Assembly (NCBI RefSeq): GCF_030186535.1
Contig: NZ_JASNVW010000002.1
Location: 268,001 to 332,000 of the forward strand
Direction of reading: 5' to 3'
DNA length: 64,000 bases
Origin: Ignisphaera cupida
GTDB lineage: Archaea > Thermoproteota > Thermoprotei_A > Sulfolobales > Ignisphaeraceae
Below, in pieces: positions 8,903 to 17,774 of this stretch. The translations under genes and the position numbers were made by a program. Numbering within the stretch: position 1 is the first letter of the stretch; every line of letters starts with the position of its first letter. The notes beneath the pieces are model-generated. The model saw only the letters and a program-made list of their open reading frames with translations. It was not told the origin of the DNA and did no database searches.

Positions 8903-9536
8903 TGAAAAGCTTATGAGTCAAAGTTTTATCAATGAGTATTATCACGGTATCGCCAACTTCAATCAACGTGTCTTGCTTAAGTTCTTTAGTAGAGCCTTCT
9001 CTAATGGCTGCAACAACTTTTATACCATCATCTTCCAACTCTTTAACAGTTTTCGAAGCAATTCTAGAATTAGGTGTTACATTGTGTATCACAATATGTT
9101 TTTCACCAGCGTCTACAATATAAGCATTGAGCATTTTTTCAAGAATGGATTTGCTTACTTCTTTTGATTTATCAATAACTTCTGTTACAACACCGTGGTT
9201 TTTTAGGAATTTACCGATAAAGCTATTGCTAATAGCCATAACTATTTTAGGCACCTTAATTTCTTTTGCAAGCATAGAAACAAAAACATTTACCATATCA
9301 TTTTCATGCCCAGCTATCACAACATCTGCTTTATCAATTCCAACCTCAAGATAAAGTTTTTCATCAAATAAATCACCAGTAAAAACAGGTATATCAAATT
9401 CTCTTGTTATTGCCTCAGCATCTTTCTGATTATCTGTAACCACAACAAAATCACTTTCCCTAAGCCCAATCTCCCTTCTTATAATGTGAACAAGTTCTAT
9501 AACCTCCCTAGTGCTTCCAACAATAAAAATTTTCAT
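8895..9536 (-). CDS. trkA: TrkA-type potassium-uptake regulator (RCK-N plus RCK-C)
   Basis: A 213-residue cytosolic ring-forming subunit. Residues 1-125 form a Rossmann domain that binds NAD(H) or ATP: MKIFIVGSTREVIELV, an acidic residue at the end of strand two (VVVTDN), and AGHENDMVNVFVSMLAKE. Residues 135-213 fit the RCK-C (TrkA-C) domain (SRIASKTVKELEDDGIKVVAAIREG ... VGDTVIIL). It gates the TrkH channel encoded just upstream. The gene lies between trkH and the MscS-like gene, all on the minus strand. Confidence 0.9.
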   Translation of the reverse strand: MKIFIVGSTREVIELVHIIRREIGLRESDFVVVTDNQKDAEAITREFDIPVFTGDLFDEKLYLEVGIDKADVVIAGHENDMVNVFVSMLAKEIKVPKIVMAISNSFIGKFLKNHGVVTEVIDKSKEVSKSILEKMLNAYIVDAGEKHIVIHNVTPNSRIASKTVKELEDDGIKVVAAIREGSTKELKQDTLIEVGDTVIILIDKTLTHKLFSD

Positions 9537-9600
9537 GTGGCATTCCTCAAAAACATTTACTGAATTTATTTATGGGATTTTTATTTCTATTTGTTTTTAT

Positions 9601-11073
9601 CTATAGCAGAGCCTTTCTTCTGTAGTAGTAACCCAGTAGCAGATATAGAGGCAAGAACTCTAGACGTCCTAAATACATCGCCATAATCAAAATTACCTTT
9701 GCTAGAATTGGAAGTGTTGGAGATGTTATGTTTACCGAGAGTCCAACACAGGAAAGAGCTGATGTGACTTCAAACATGGCATCTATATAGTCAAACTCCT
9801 TAATATTATTTATAACTAAGCACAGGTATAGAGATGTTGACAAAAGAATCTGAAACAAAATATATATGATGATATATGTGATTGTTGAAGCAACTATTTC
9901 GTCGTCTAATACCTCTTCACCAATTCTTTTAACAACCCTATACTCTCTTGGCAACACAGCTCTCTCTATATCCCACAAAATACTTTTCAATGCAATCACA
10001 GCTCTTCTAGTCTTTATACCACCAGCTGTTGAAAATGTTGCTCCCCCAATAGCCATGGAGATTATCAAAATAGCTTTGAGAATAGTGGGATAAGACTTTA
10101 TATCACCAACTTGAAAACCTGTTGTTGTATAACCCGATATAACATGGTATATCAGAACAGCAATGTCATTGCCTATGTTTAAAACTATGGAAGCAATAAC
10201 TGTTGTTACTATAAGTGCTAAAAGAATTGCAAAGAAACCTCTAACCTCTGAAGATTTTGCAAAACCTTTTAAATTACCTGTTGAAAGCATTTTCAAATCT
10301 CTAAAGTTTAGTGCACCTATGATCATAACTATTGATGTGGTTACTAAAATCATTGAATTTCTTCGAAAGTACCAATAACCAATGTTTTCTGTTTTTGTTG
10401 ACATTCCACCAGTTGCAATAGCTGTCATAGAATGTGTTAATGCATCAATAAAGCTCATTCCACTTACAACAAGCAAAAAAGATCCTAGGAGGGTATAGGC
10501 TAGATACATTGTGAATAAGCCTACTACAGATCTTCTAATTGTTGATGCAAATTTAGGTCCTCTCTCAATTGAATATACCTTAAGAAGTGATGCATGAAGA
10601 AAGGGAAGAACAATTCCTGCTACAACAACTGTTCCAAGTTCGCCAAGCCACTGTGTAATTGCTCTCCAAGTCAAAACAACATATGGTATGGATTCTAAAT
10701 TAGCAATTACTGTAAGTCCTGTTCCACTAAATCCGCTAATAGATTCAAAGAATGAGTCTAGGGAATTCATACCTATTGCAATATTATATATTACTGAAGA
10801 GGAGAAGGGTACAGTAAGCCACACAAAAGCTGTTACAATCATCGCATCTATAGGACTTTCTATAATATATTCTCTTAGTGCATATGTTAGTACAGACCAT
10901 AGCATGGCAAGAACTATTGTAGCTTTCAAATAGTTTATTGTAGTGGCATAGCCTTTTACATCCCCTGCAACCACATAATATATTAGAAATGCCAGTCCAT
11001 TGATAAGAGCTACAACCATTAGAGCTAAATTAATTTGGGAAACAGTTGATACAATAGCAAAAAATCTTCTCAT
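9601..11073 (-). CDS. trkH: TrkH-type potassium transporter
   Basis: A 490-residue integral membrane protein with about ten helices and four selectivity-filter loops: SGFSGTGLTV, AIATGGMST, SGYTTTGFQV and SALSCVGLSVN. These are the four pseudo-repeats of the Trk/Ktr/HKT superfamily. It takes up K+ with its regulator TrkA, encoded 64 nt downstream. The gap between the two is very A/T-rich, but the order trkH-trkA-mscS still suggests one osmotic unit. Confidence 0.92.
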   Translation of the reverse strand: MRRFFAIVSTVSQINLALMVVALINGLAFLIYYVVAGDVKGYATTINYLKATIVLAMLWSVLTYALREYIIESPIDAMIVTAFVWLTVPFSSSVIYNIAIGMNSLDSFFESISGFSGTGLTVIANLESIPYVVLTWRAITQWLGELGTVVVAGIVLPFLHASLLKVYSIERGPKFASTIRRSVVGLFTMYLAYTLLGSFLLVVSGMSFIDALTHSMTAIATGGMSTKTENIGYWYFRRNSMILVTTSIVMIIGALNFRDLKMLSTGNLKGFAKSSEVRGFFAILLALIVTTVIASIVLNIGNDIAVLIYHVISGYTTTGFQVGDIKSYPTILKAILIISMAIGGATFSTAGGIKTRRAVIALKSILWDIERAVLPREYRVVKRIGEEVLDDEIVASTITYIIIYILFQILLSTSLYLCLVINNIKEFDYIDAMFEVTSALSCVGLSVNITSPTLPILAKVILIMAMYLGRLEFLPLYLLLGYYYRRKALL

Positions 11074-11102
11074 TCAGTATCACTAAAAAGAAGTTATGAC
11101 CT

Positions 11103-11507
11103 CTACTCTTTTATGGGAATAAACTTAATTCCGTATACTATAAGCCCTTCGCTAGACTCTTCCCAAATTCTTCTTAATACAGCCTCAACCTCCATACCAA
11201 TGTACACCTCATCTGGTTTCGCATCTGTTATTGGTGCTAAAACCTTTACACCATTTTCAAGCTCCACCAAAGCTACTATGATTGGTGCTAAATGCCTATA
11301 GCCTTCTGGAACAGTATGCTCTATTGCATAACTTACTATTTTTCCTCGCTTTGGAAGCTCAACTTTTTCAACATCTAACGATCCACAGTATGGGCATGCA
11401 GGCTTTGGTGGATAGAATACTTTGTTGCATTTTTTGCATTTAGAGCCTTCCAATCTGTATCTAGCTCCTCTTTCTCTCCACACTCTAGCAGGAGACATTC
11501 TCACCAT
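11103..11507 (-). CDS. DUF35 Zn-ribbon/OB-fold acyl-CoA scaffold protein
   Basis: A 134-residue protein. A rubredoxin-like zinc ribbon (CKKCNKVFYPPKPACPYCG, Cys near 23, 26, 37 and 40) is followed by an OB-fold (RGKIVSYAIEHTVPEG ... VKVLAPITD). In archaea DUF35 proteins bind thiolase and HMG-CoA synthase and channel acetoacetyl-CoA. The thiolase ends 3 nt upstream, and the SD of this gene (AGAGGTGAT) lies inside the thiolase 3' end, so the two are co-translated. No HMG-CoA synthase gene is next to them. Confidence 0.9.
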   Translation of the reverse strand: MVRMSPARVWRERGARYRLEGSKCKKCNKVFYPPKPACPYCGSLDVEKVELPKRGKIVSYAIEHTVPEGYRHLAPIIVALVELENGVKVLAPITDAKPDEVYIGMEVEAVLRRIWEESSEGLIVYGIKFIPIKE

Positions 11508-11510
11508 AAA

Positions 11511-12662
11511 TCACCTCTTCAAAATAATTACAGATGTTAAAGTAGCTACACCACCAGTGTTCATTGCTAGTCCATATTCTGCCTTACCCACTTTAACACC
11601 TGGAAAATCACCTCTAAGCTGCATAACTATTTCAGCTACTTGATACACACCAGTTGCCCCCACTGGATGCCCCCTGGCCTTAAGACCACCACTCAAGTTA
11701 ATAGATGGTTTATCCCCAGAGGCAAACCTACCATCCTTTATAAACCTCCACGACTCTCCCAATTTAGCAAATCCAAGACCCTCAATAGATAGAAGAGCTG
11801 TTATCGTGAATGCATCATGTATTTCAGCAACATCTATATGCATTGGCTCAACACCAGCCATTTTATATGCTTTTTCAGCAGCTATTCTCACACTCATGGG
11901 ATTTAAAAGATCTTCTCTAGATGTTAAATCAAGACCATCACTACCCATTCCAACACCAACTATCTGAATAGGTGTGTCAGAAACTTTTCTAGCAACATCC
12001 TCTGAAACAAGTAAAACTGCTGCTGCCCCATCACCAATTGGTGAAGAATCCATTAGTCTTATAGGATCTGCTATAACAGCTGATTTCAAAACATCTTCAA
12101 CAGTTATTCTATTTCTTAGCTGAGCATATGGGTTTTGAGAACCATATTCATGCATTCTAACAGGCCATAAAGCAAGATCCTCTCTTCTCGCCTCATATCT
12201 GTGCATGTAAAGCCTCATTACAAGAGCATTCAAAGCAGCAAAACTCACACCATATATAGCCTCATGCTCAAAATCAGCAGCCTGTGCTAATGCAGATGTT
12301 GTTGTTGCTGTTGGATAGTCAGACATTTTCTCAACACCAACAACAAGAACCTGGTCATAGAGACCAGAAGCAATAAGAGCATAGCCAGCTGCTACTGCAT
12401 GTCCACCGCTTCCACATGCTGCTTCGACTTTGAATCCTCCCCTCCCTCTAAGTCCAGCAGCATCAGCAACTAGAGCAGCTAAAGAGTCCTGTTGATAAAG
12501 AGAACTGCTCATCATATTGCCAACAACAATAGCTTCTGGAGAAAACATCTTAACATCATCAACAAGGTTTTTAACAGCTATATGCACAAGCTCTTGAAAC
12601 CCCTTGTCATAATGTCTATCGATTTTTGTCATTCCAACTCCAGCTGCGTATACCCTTCTCAA
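11511..12662 (-). CDS. Archaeal thiolase (acetyl-CoA C-acetyltransferase family)
   Basis: A 383-residue condensing enzyme that joins two acetyl-CoA to acetoacetyl-CoA, or cleaves beta-ketoacyl-CoA. The nucleophilic cysteine is in EAACGSGGHAVAAG (about Cys 84), the active-site histidine in VAEIHDAFT, and the C-terminal motif in GGLKARGHPVGATG. It is the sterol-carrier-thiolase-like archaeal type that works with DUF35, encoded directly downstream. In most archaea it feeds the mevalonate route to isoprenoid lipids; a fatty-acid role is also possible because HMG-CoA synthase is not linked here. Confidence 0.9.
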   Translation of the reverse strand: MRRVYAAGVGMTKIDRHYDKGFQELVHIAVKNLVDDVKMFSPEAIVVGNMMSSSLYQQDSLAALVADAAGLRGRGGFKVEAACGSGGHAVAAGYALIASGLYDQVLVVGVEKMSDYPTATTTSALAQAADFEHEAIYGVSFAALNALVMRLYMHRYEARREDLALWPVRMHEYGSQNPYAQLRNRITVEDVLKSAVIADPIRLMDSSPIGDGAAAVLLVSEDVARKVSDTPIQIVGVGMGSDGLDLTSREDLLNPMSVRIAAEKAYKMAGVEPMHIDVAEIHDAFTITALLSIEGLGFAKLGESWRFIKDGRFASGDKPSINLSGGLKARGHPVGATGVYQVAEIVMQLRGDFPGVKVGKAEYGLAMNTGGVATLTSVIILKR

Positions 12663-12814
12663 AATACATCACATTGGTAAAAATCCTGTACAAGGGTTAT
12701 ATAAAGCATATTTTTCTGCAAAGCAAATCAAATACTTGATGTCTTAAGTCATGCCCACTGAACTGTGATGAATATCGGGGTATAGGAACAAAACTATGTA
12801 TATAGGTGTTATCA

Positions 12815-13954
12815 ATGTTTGAAAGACGCTACTGGAGTTTGCTAAGACCTGACGCAGTTGAGGCTTTGCATAACCAGGTATTTAGAAATGTTCTTAGCTG
12901 GTACTACTCCATTCTAATTGATGACTATCCAGCAAAGTTTCACATAGCAAAGGTTGTTGAGGTTCCAACAGATGTTCATATTGATGAATGTGATGAAGAT
13001 TGCTTATGGGGTGTTCACAGAGATCTTGAAAAAGTTTTTACGTCTTTGTGGAGAGAGGTTAGAGCAGAAGATATAAGGTTTAATGAGTTTAGAAAAAGGT
13101 ATAGAGAAGCTAGCAAGAGTTTCTTAGATGTGAAAATAGCTATTGCTAGGAATATGCTTAGAGGCTGTAGATTTTGTGAGTGGCGATGTGGTATTGATAG
13201 ATATTCTGAAGGAAGAGGTGTTTGTAGATTAAACACAAAATCCTTTGTACATAGCTGGTTTCTGCACATAGGTGAGGAAGCTCCTCTTGTTCCAAGTGGC
13301 ACAATATTCTATGGCAGTTGCAATTTCAGATGTGTTTTTTGCCAGAACTGGGACATTTCACAGGAAAGACCATTTAATGGTGTTGAGGTTAACGCATATC
13401 AATTGGCTTTGATTCAAAAAGAGCTTAGAGAGAATGGTGCAAGAAACATAAATCATGTTGGTGGTGAACCAACACCAAATCTTCACATAATATTGGAAAG
13501 TTTGAAGTACTTGGATGTGAATATTGCTCAGCTGTGGAACAGCAATTTCTATATGAGTCTTGAGGCAATGGATTTACTAAAACATGTTATAGATATATGG
13601 CTTCCAGACTTCAAGTACGGGAATAACGATTGTGCACTTAGACTATCTAAAGTGCCAAGATATGTTGATGTTGTTGGAAGAAATCATAAAATAGCAATTG
13701 AATGGGGGGACATGATAATAAGACATCTTGTATTGCCAAACCACATTGATTGCTGCTCTAAAAAAGTTTTGAAGTGGATTGCTGACAACCTTCCACTAAA
13801 CAGGGTACTGGTTAACATAATGGATCAGTATAGACCAGAGTACAAAGCATATGAATACAAAGATATTTCTAGAAGACCACTGCTAAACGAGTTAGAGGAG
13901 GTTTATAGCTATGCAGATAAGCTAGGCATTCTATGGAGAGACATATCGAGATAA
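12815..13954 (+). CDS. PflX/COG1313-like radical SAM protein
   Basis: About 379 residues. The N-terminal region carries extra cysteines (RGCRFCEWRCGIDRYSEGRGVCRL) as in PflA-related COG1313 proteins. The radical SAM motif is GSCNFRCVFCQNWDIS (CxxxCxxC), followed by HVGGEPTPN. The family activates or modifies unknown targets. ATG 12815 is preferred because GGTGTT at 12805-12810 is a good SD 4 nt upstream; the GTG at 12806 lies inside that SD. The 3' end is partly duplicated at 16111-16188, beyond an accessory segment. Confidence 0.85.
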   Translation: MFERRYWSLLRPDAVEALHNQVFRNVLSWYYSILIDDYPAKFHIAKVVEVPTDVHIDECDEDCLWGVHRDLEKVFTSLWREVRAEDIRFNEFRKRYREASKSFLDVKIAIARNMLRGCRFCEWRCGIDRYSEGRGVCRLNTKSFVHSWFLHIGEEAPLVPSGTIFYGSCNFRCVFCQNWDISQERPFNGVEVNAYQLALIQKELRENGARNINHVGGEPTPNLHIILESLKYLDVNIAQLWNSNFYMSLEAMDLLKHVIDIWLPDFKYGNNDCALRLSKVPRYVDVVGRNHKIAIEWGDMIIRHLVLPNHIDCCSKKVLKWIADNLPLNRVLVNIMDQYRPEYKAYEYKDISRRPLLNELEEVYSYADKLGILWRDISR

Positions 13955-14113
13955 ACAAACAGATAAACAGACTTAGCAACTACACTCAAAACACGTTAAT
14001 CCTAAAAGATTATTCCTAGACAAGTCTAAATCGCTAAGAATAATGGATCTACTTGTCATAAGAAATGATGGGTAAAAATAGGAGGTGCGTTACAAATATC
14101 AATTTACGTGATT

Positions 14114-15145
14114 TTAACCTTTGATAGCCACCATCAATCCCCGTATCTCCCCGCTATCCCTTATAGTGTCATAGTCTAGTTCATAGTAGCCCTTCATAAT
14201 GTAGACCGGTACTAAGTAACCATCGTAGGTCATATAATATCGTAGTGTTAAATCTGTTATACGTAGTTTTGTGAATGCTAACCAGCTTATATACCAATTG
14301 GTCATAGGCTCCCCTCTAGCTATCTTCCTCTTTAACTCCATCATCAGCTCGTTTACTGGTTTAACCCTGTACTCTCCTACAGTATACACACCAGCTAAGA
14401 TTGTACCCTCCACTCCAATAATGTCACCTTTTGAGTTCATCAGAACGACAAGTCCAAGGTTATCAACAGTAATATCATCTAGTTTAGCGTTGATTACTAC
14501 AGCTTTTACTAAGATAGTTCTATTGGCAACTAGGTAACTCCCAACTCTAACCTCATACTCTGAGAAGTATAGTAATCCTCGTTCCTTGAGAAAATCTATA
14601 GCTTTCTTAATAAGAATATCATCAGATGGAAATGAACTAACATCACTAGAGGGAGTTTCTCTTAACTTAAATCTTAGAAAACCATTCTCCACAGAGTACT
14701 CAAACACATGTGTAGCATTATGGAATATGTACTGCTTAGTTCTCTCATTATAGTAGAGCTTAACAGTGTTGATACCCAGTTTCAAAGCTAAATTAAATAC
14801 GTCTTGTGAGCTATTATATAGCCTTACTCTAAACACCCTTAGGTACTGTGGTATTACCATACTAGTGCTTAAGTTAGCATCTATATCAAATTCAAATGGA
14901 TTCCTTTTATGAACAACTAACACACTCCCATTACTTAACTTAAATTGAACCATTGGAAGGAGTATACTAGCTCTATCCTCACTATAAATATTAAACCTGC
15001 TAGTCATACTAGTATCATGAACACCCTCATCAACCATGGTACGCTTATTCACAAACATGTTCATAACCACGTGTGATATTAAGATGATGCCAACTAACAC
15101 TATAATTACTAGAGTGATTGTTTTAGTGAATTTCAAGGTTCCCAT
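14114..15145 (-). CDS. Membrane-anchored protein of unknown function in an insertion
   Basis: A 343-residue protein. One helix (about residues 10-30, TLVIIVLVGIILISHVV) is followed by a large polar extracytoplasmic domain of mixed strand and helix with several N-x-S/T sites. I do not recognise a family. The reading frame stays open upstream of its ATG for about 49 codons of protein-like sequence that belong to the decayed gene at 15146-15844, so it may be a surviving part of a longer broken gene or fused to one by decay. Codon use looks unlike the flanking genes by eye, fitting foreign origin. Confidence 0.5.
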   Translation of the reverse strand: MGTLKFTKTITLVIIVLVGIILISHVVMNMFVNKRTMVDEGVHDTSMTSRFNIYSEDRASILLPMVQFKLSNGSVLVVHKRNPFEFDIDANLSTSMVIPQYLRVFRVRLYNSSQDVFNLALKLGINTVKLYYNERTKQYIFHNATHVFEYSVENGFLRFKLRETPSSDVSSFPSDDILIKKAIDFLKERGLLYFSEYEVRVGSYLVANRTILVKAVVINAKLDDITVDNLGLVVLMNSKGDIIGVEGTILAGVYTVGEYRVKPVNELMMELKRKIARGEPMTNWYISWLAFTKLRITDLTLRYYMTYDGYLVPVYIMKGYYELDYDTIRDSGEIRGLMVAIKG

Positions 15146-15844
15146 AGCTTCCCCAATACTATGGTATGTAAGCTGTATAATTAGCTTTACACTGTCTACA
15201 TCGGTATACCTATCAAAGTAGTCTATAAAGTCATTGTCTGCTACATATGCGTTTTCAGCAAGTATCCTAGCTACATTATTTCTGTGTATATCCTAAGACC
15301 ATGTGAATACCTGTTAGTGTGTAAAGCCACGCTGAGACACCAATGGTATCACTAGTATCATCCTTCAATATGCTATATTATATGATAAAAGTCCATATGG
15401 CATATCCATAGCCATCAGGACTTTTATATCCAAGTCTAACATCATAGGGGTTAGCACATCCCTTTGCTCCAAATCCCAATACTGTGTCATATTTACCGTT
15501 TTGATATATAAGATAACTATGTCCTAACAACAGAGGGATCTCTGTATAATCAGCATAAATGTTATCTTGACCACCTGAACTTTCCTCAACCCACATATAA
15601 GGTCCCACTTGGGATAATCATTGAGGAATGCTTTAACCCAATAGGGGTGGGAATCTATTATCTTCACAAAGAGCTTTACTGCATTAAACCAAACATCGTT
15701 TACATCATCGTCAAATGTGTTAGCCCCACCAACATCATATGCAAATGTTGTCAAAACTGAAGTTGGTAATGCTAAATGGCATACTATCAACATGTCGAGA
15801 AACAGTATGGCGCATAATAAGAGGTGGCGAGAATGTCTTGCCAC
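15146..15844 (-). pseudogene. Decayed secreted protein, possibly DUF6345-like
   Basis: One gene broken in at least three places. It starts at 15844 with a signal peptide-like segment (LLLCAILFLDMLIVCHLAL) and reads to KAFLNDYPKW. At the CCC run 15604-15606 one base is missing, and the sense continues in another frame as GPYMWVEESSGGQDN. An in-frame TAA sits at 15378-15380 after GYAIWTFII. Beyond it the same frame reads DDTSDTIGVSAWLYTLTGIHMVLGYTQ and stops near 15277, while a third frame continues with VARILAENAYVADNDF. The GIHMVLGY segment recalls DUF6345 proteins; that family call is weak. Confidence 0.6.
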
Positions 15845-16110
15845 CTTTTATTATGCTTCTTAACATCAAGAATGGAATTCAATAAGTAAGAGATGTTATG
15901 GTTTGGTTCTTATGGTGCCTATCTTATCAAGCGAGGATTGTATTCATTACAATCAGGGTTCTCTAATAATCTAGAGTTTCGTATTCCTAATAACATGTAG
16001 ACTGTGGTCATTATGTTAACCTAACTGTGGTATTGCTACTTCAAGCTTCTCTTTTTAATTCTTGGCTAGCATTTTAGTTAAGATTAAGCTGTTAATGTCG
16101 ATATTGTCAC

Positions 16111-16188
16111 GGTGTTGAGGTTAATGCATATCAATTGGCTTTGATTCAAAAAGAGCTTGGCATTCTATGGAGAGATATATCGAGATGA
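16111..16188 (+). pseudogene. Internally deleted copy of the radical SAM 3' end
   Basis: Positions 16111-16158 match 13379-13426 at 47 of 48 bases, and 16158-16186 match 13924-13952 with a few changes. The roughly 500 bases between are missing, and the join falls in the shared AGCT. The frame is kept: it reads GVEVNAYQLALIQKEL then GILWRDISR and a stop. It is the scar of a second copy of the radical SAM gene and marks the right edge of the 14-16 kb accessory segment. The surrounding 15845-16110 and 16189-16259 hold nothing else I can identify. Confidence 0.85.
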
Positions 16189-16259
16189 ATCATTGTGAAA
16201 AATTTGTGCTTCTGCTTATTAATAGTTATTGCTTTGATGAAAAGTTTAGAATACGGTGA

Positions 16260-17774
16260 GTGGTCATAGCTATGGAGTTTAGCGACATAGTGAAGCACTA
16301 CTCTAGTGCTGTTGTCAAGGAGACTATTTTTGAGTATTGCAAAAGCAGGTGGGTTGCTCTGGAGGGGGTGGCTGAGAATAGCAAAGTTTTTATTCGTTAC
16401 CTAGGTGAAAAGCCTTTAAAGCTTGAATCCCCCAACTCGATAATAGATCTGCTTACAAGATATAGGCATTTGAAGCCTAGAACAGTCTATGCAACTCTAA
16501 ATGTCTATGGCAAGCTCAGCACTGTTGAAGATGTGAATAACGCTCTCAACATTGTTTCTGCAACACCTTTTTGGGATATAGATGTTGAGGGTTTGGAGAA
16601 CTGGAGACTTGCTATAGAGGTTGCAAAAACAATTATAGATTTTATGGAGACCAGGTATGGAGTGATAAAGTCTCTTTATGTTGTGTGGAGTGGTGAGGGT
16701 GCCCATGTGAGACTACATGAAAAAGCTATTCCTCCAGAACTCTACGAAACATATAGTCCAATCGATGTTGCTTATGCCATTGTTGAGCATGTTCTAAGCA
16801 ATGTGAAAAGTAAATTAGCTGAGGTTTTTCAAAGGTTTGGGAATAAAGTCAAGGTTGAAAATATTGTGGATCCCAAAAGAGTTTTTACAACACCTCTAGC
16901 TATTCACAGAAAACATGATTTAGTAGCTGTTGTTATTGATCCTAAGCACATCGACTCTTTCGATATTAGCTGGGCAAGCATCAAAAACTTTAAAACTGAT
17001 GACTCATGGAAATACTTCAGCCCTGGAGAAGCAGAAAACCTTGTTAAAGACGCCATAAAAATTCTATCCGAGAAGAAACACAGGTTTAGAACATCTGTTG
17101 GTGTTAAGCAAGTTACTCGTATTGAGGGGGAAATAGAAAGATTTAATGTTATGGCAATACTTCAAGCTGCTCGATACTATCTACTAACGGGAGATCTTGA
17201 CAAGGCGAAGAGCTTTGGCTTAAACAGAGCAATATTCTATGCTTATCTAAAGTACTATGGAAGATTCAAAGCATATTCCAGAAGAGGGGAAGCAGGTTCA
17301 GCACACATAACCGATTCAGAGACTAAGGAAGGTGTAGTCAGAGGCTCAAAGGCGTCAATACCTGTTGAAGATGGTGTTGAGGTTTCAAATGATGGGTTTT
17401 TCATAATAGGTGATAAGATGCAAACACCAGAGGATTTTGATAGGAATGTTGTTAGAAAAGTTGAGGTTATTATGCCATTTGATGTTGTTTGGGAAGCTGC
17501 GCTAAAATATGTTGCCAGGTTTCCTAGGCACATTCTTGTTGATCCTCAGAAATTCTATAAGCATGTGTATGAGCCTGTTAGAGATGGTTTCATTAAAAAG
17601 GTTGTGAAGGAACTTATACAGCCTCCCGATAATCAGTATGTGAAAAGAGAGAGTAGAAAACCTGTTGATGTTGAGCCTATAATAAAGAATGCTTCTTTGG
17701 TTAAGTGGGCTAGGAAACCCTCGTCTCCAGTATCTCAACATGAGCAGAGTAGCCATGGAGAGAATCGAGAATAA
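16260..17774 (+). CDS. Archaeo-eukaryotic primase superfamily protein (PriS paralogue)
   Basis: A 504-residue protein. PFWDIDVE (Asp106, Asp108) fits the metal-binding DxD of the AEP fold; VVWSGEGAHVRLH (Ser144-His149) fits the SGxGxH nucleotide motif; DPKRVFTTPLAIHRKHDLV fits the third-Asp/(R)xP-x-S-x-H-x-K region of PriS (here AIHRKH). The replicative small subunit is about 330-400 residues, so the 150-residue C-terminal extension sets this apart. The start may be GTG 16260 or ATG 16272. Its 3' end overlaps the convergent CinA-like gene by 65 nt. Whether it makes primers is not known. Confidence 0.7.
   Translation: MVIAMEFSDIVKHYSSAVVKETIFEYCKSRWVALEGVAENSKVFIRYLGEKPLKLESPNSIIDLLTRYRHLKPRTVYATLNVYGKLSTVEDVNNALNIVSATPFWDIDVEGLENWRLAIEVAKTIIDFMETRYGVIKSLYVVWSGEGAHVRLHEKAIPPELYETYSPIDVAYAIVEHVLSNVKSKLAEVFQRFGNKVKVENIVDPKRVFTTPLAIHRKHDLVAVVIDPKHIDSFDISWASIKNFKTDDSWKYFSPGEAENLVKDAIKILSEKKHRFRTSVGVKQVTRIEGEIERFNVMAILQAARYYLLTGDLDKAKSFGLNRAIFYAYLKYYGRFKAYSRRGEAGSAHITDSETKEGVVRGSKASIPVEDGVEVSNDGFFIIGDKMQTPEDFDRNVVRKVEVIMPFDVVWEAALKYVARFPRHILVDPQKFYKHVYEPVRDGFIKKVVKELIQPPDNQYVKRESRKPVDVEPIIKNASLVKWARKPSSPVSQHEQSSHGENRE

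Noticed and set aside
12736-12785. Possible C/D box sRNA: TTGATGT, CTGA (12758-12761), GTGATGA (12765-12771)
   Set aside because: The inner D'-C' pair is well spaced, but the outer C box is poor and there is no final CTGA at a suitable distance.
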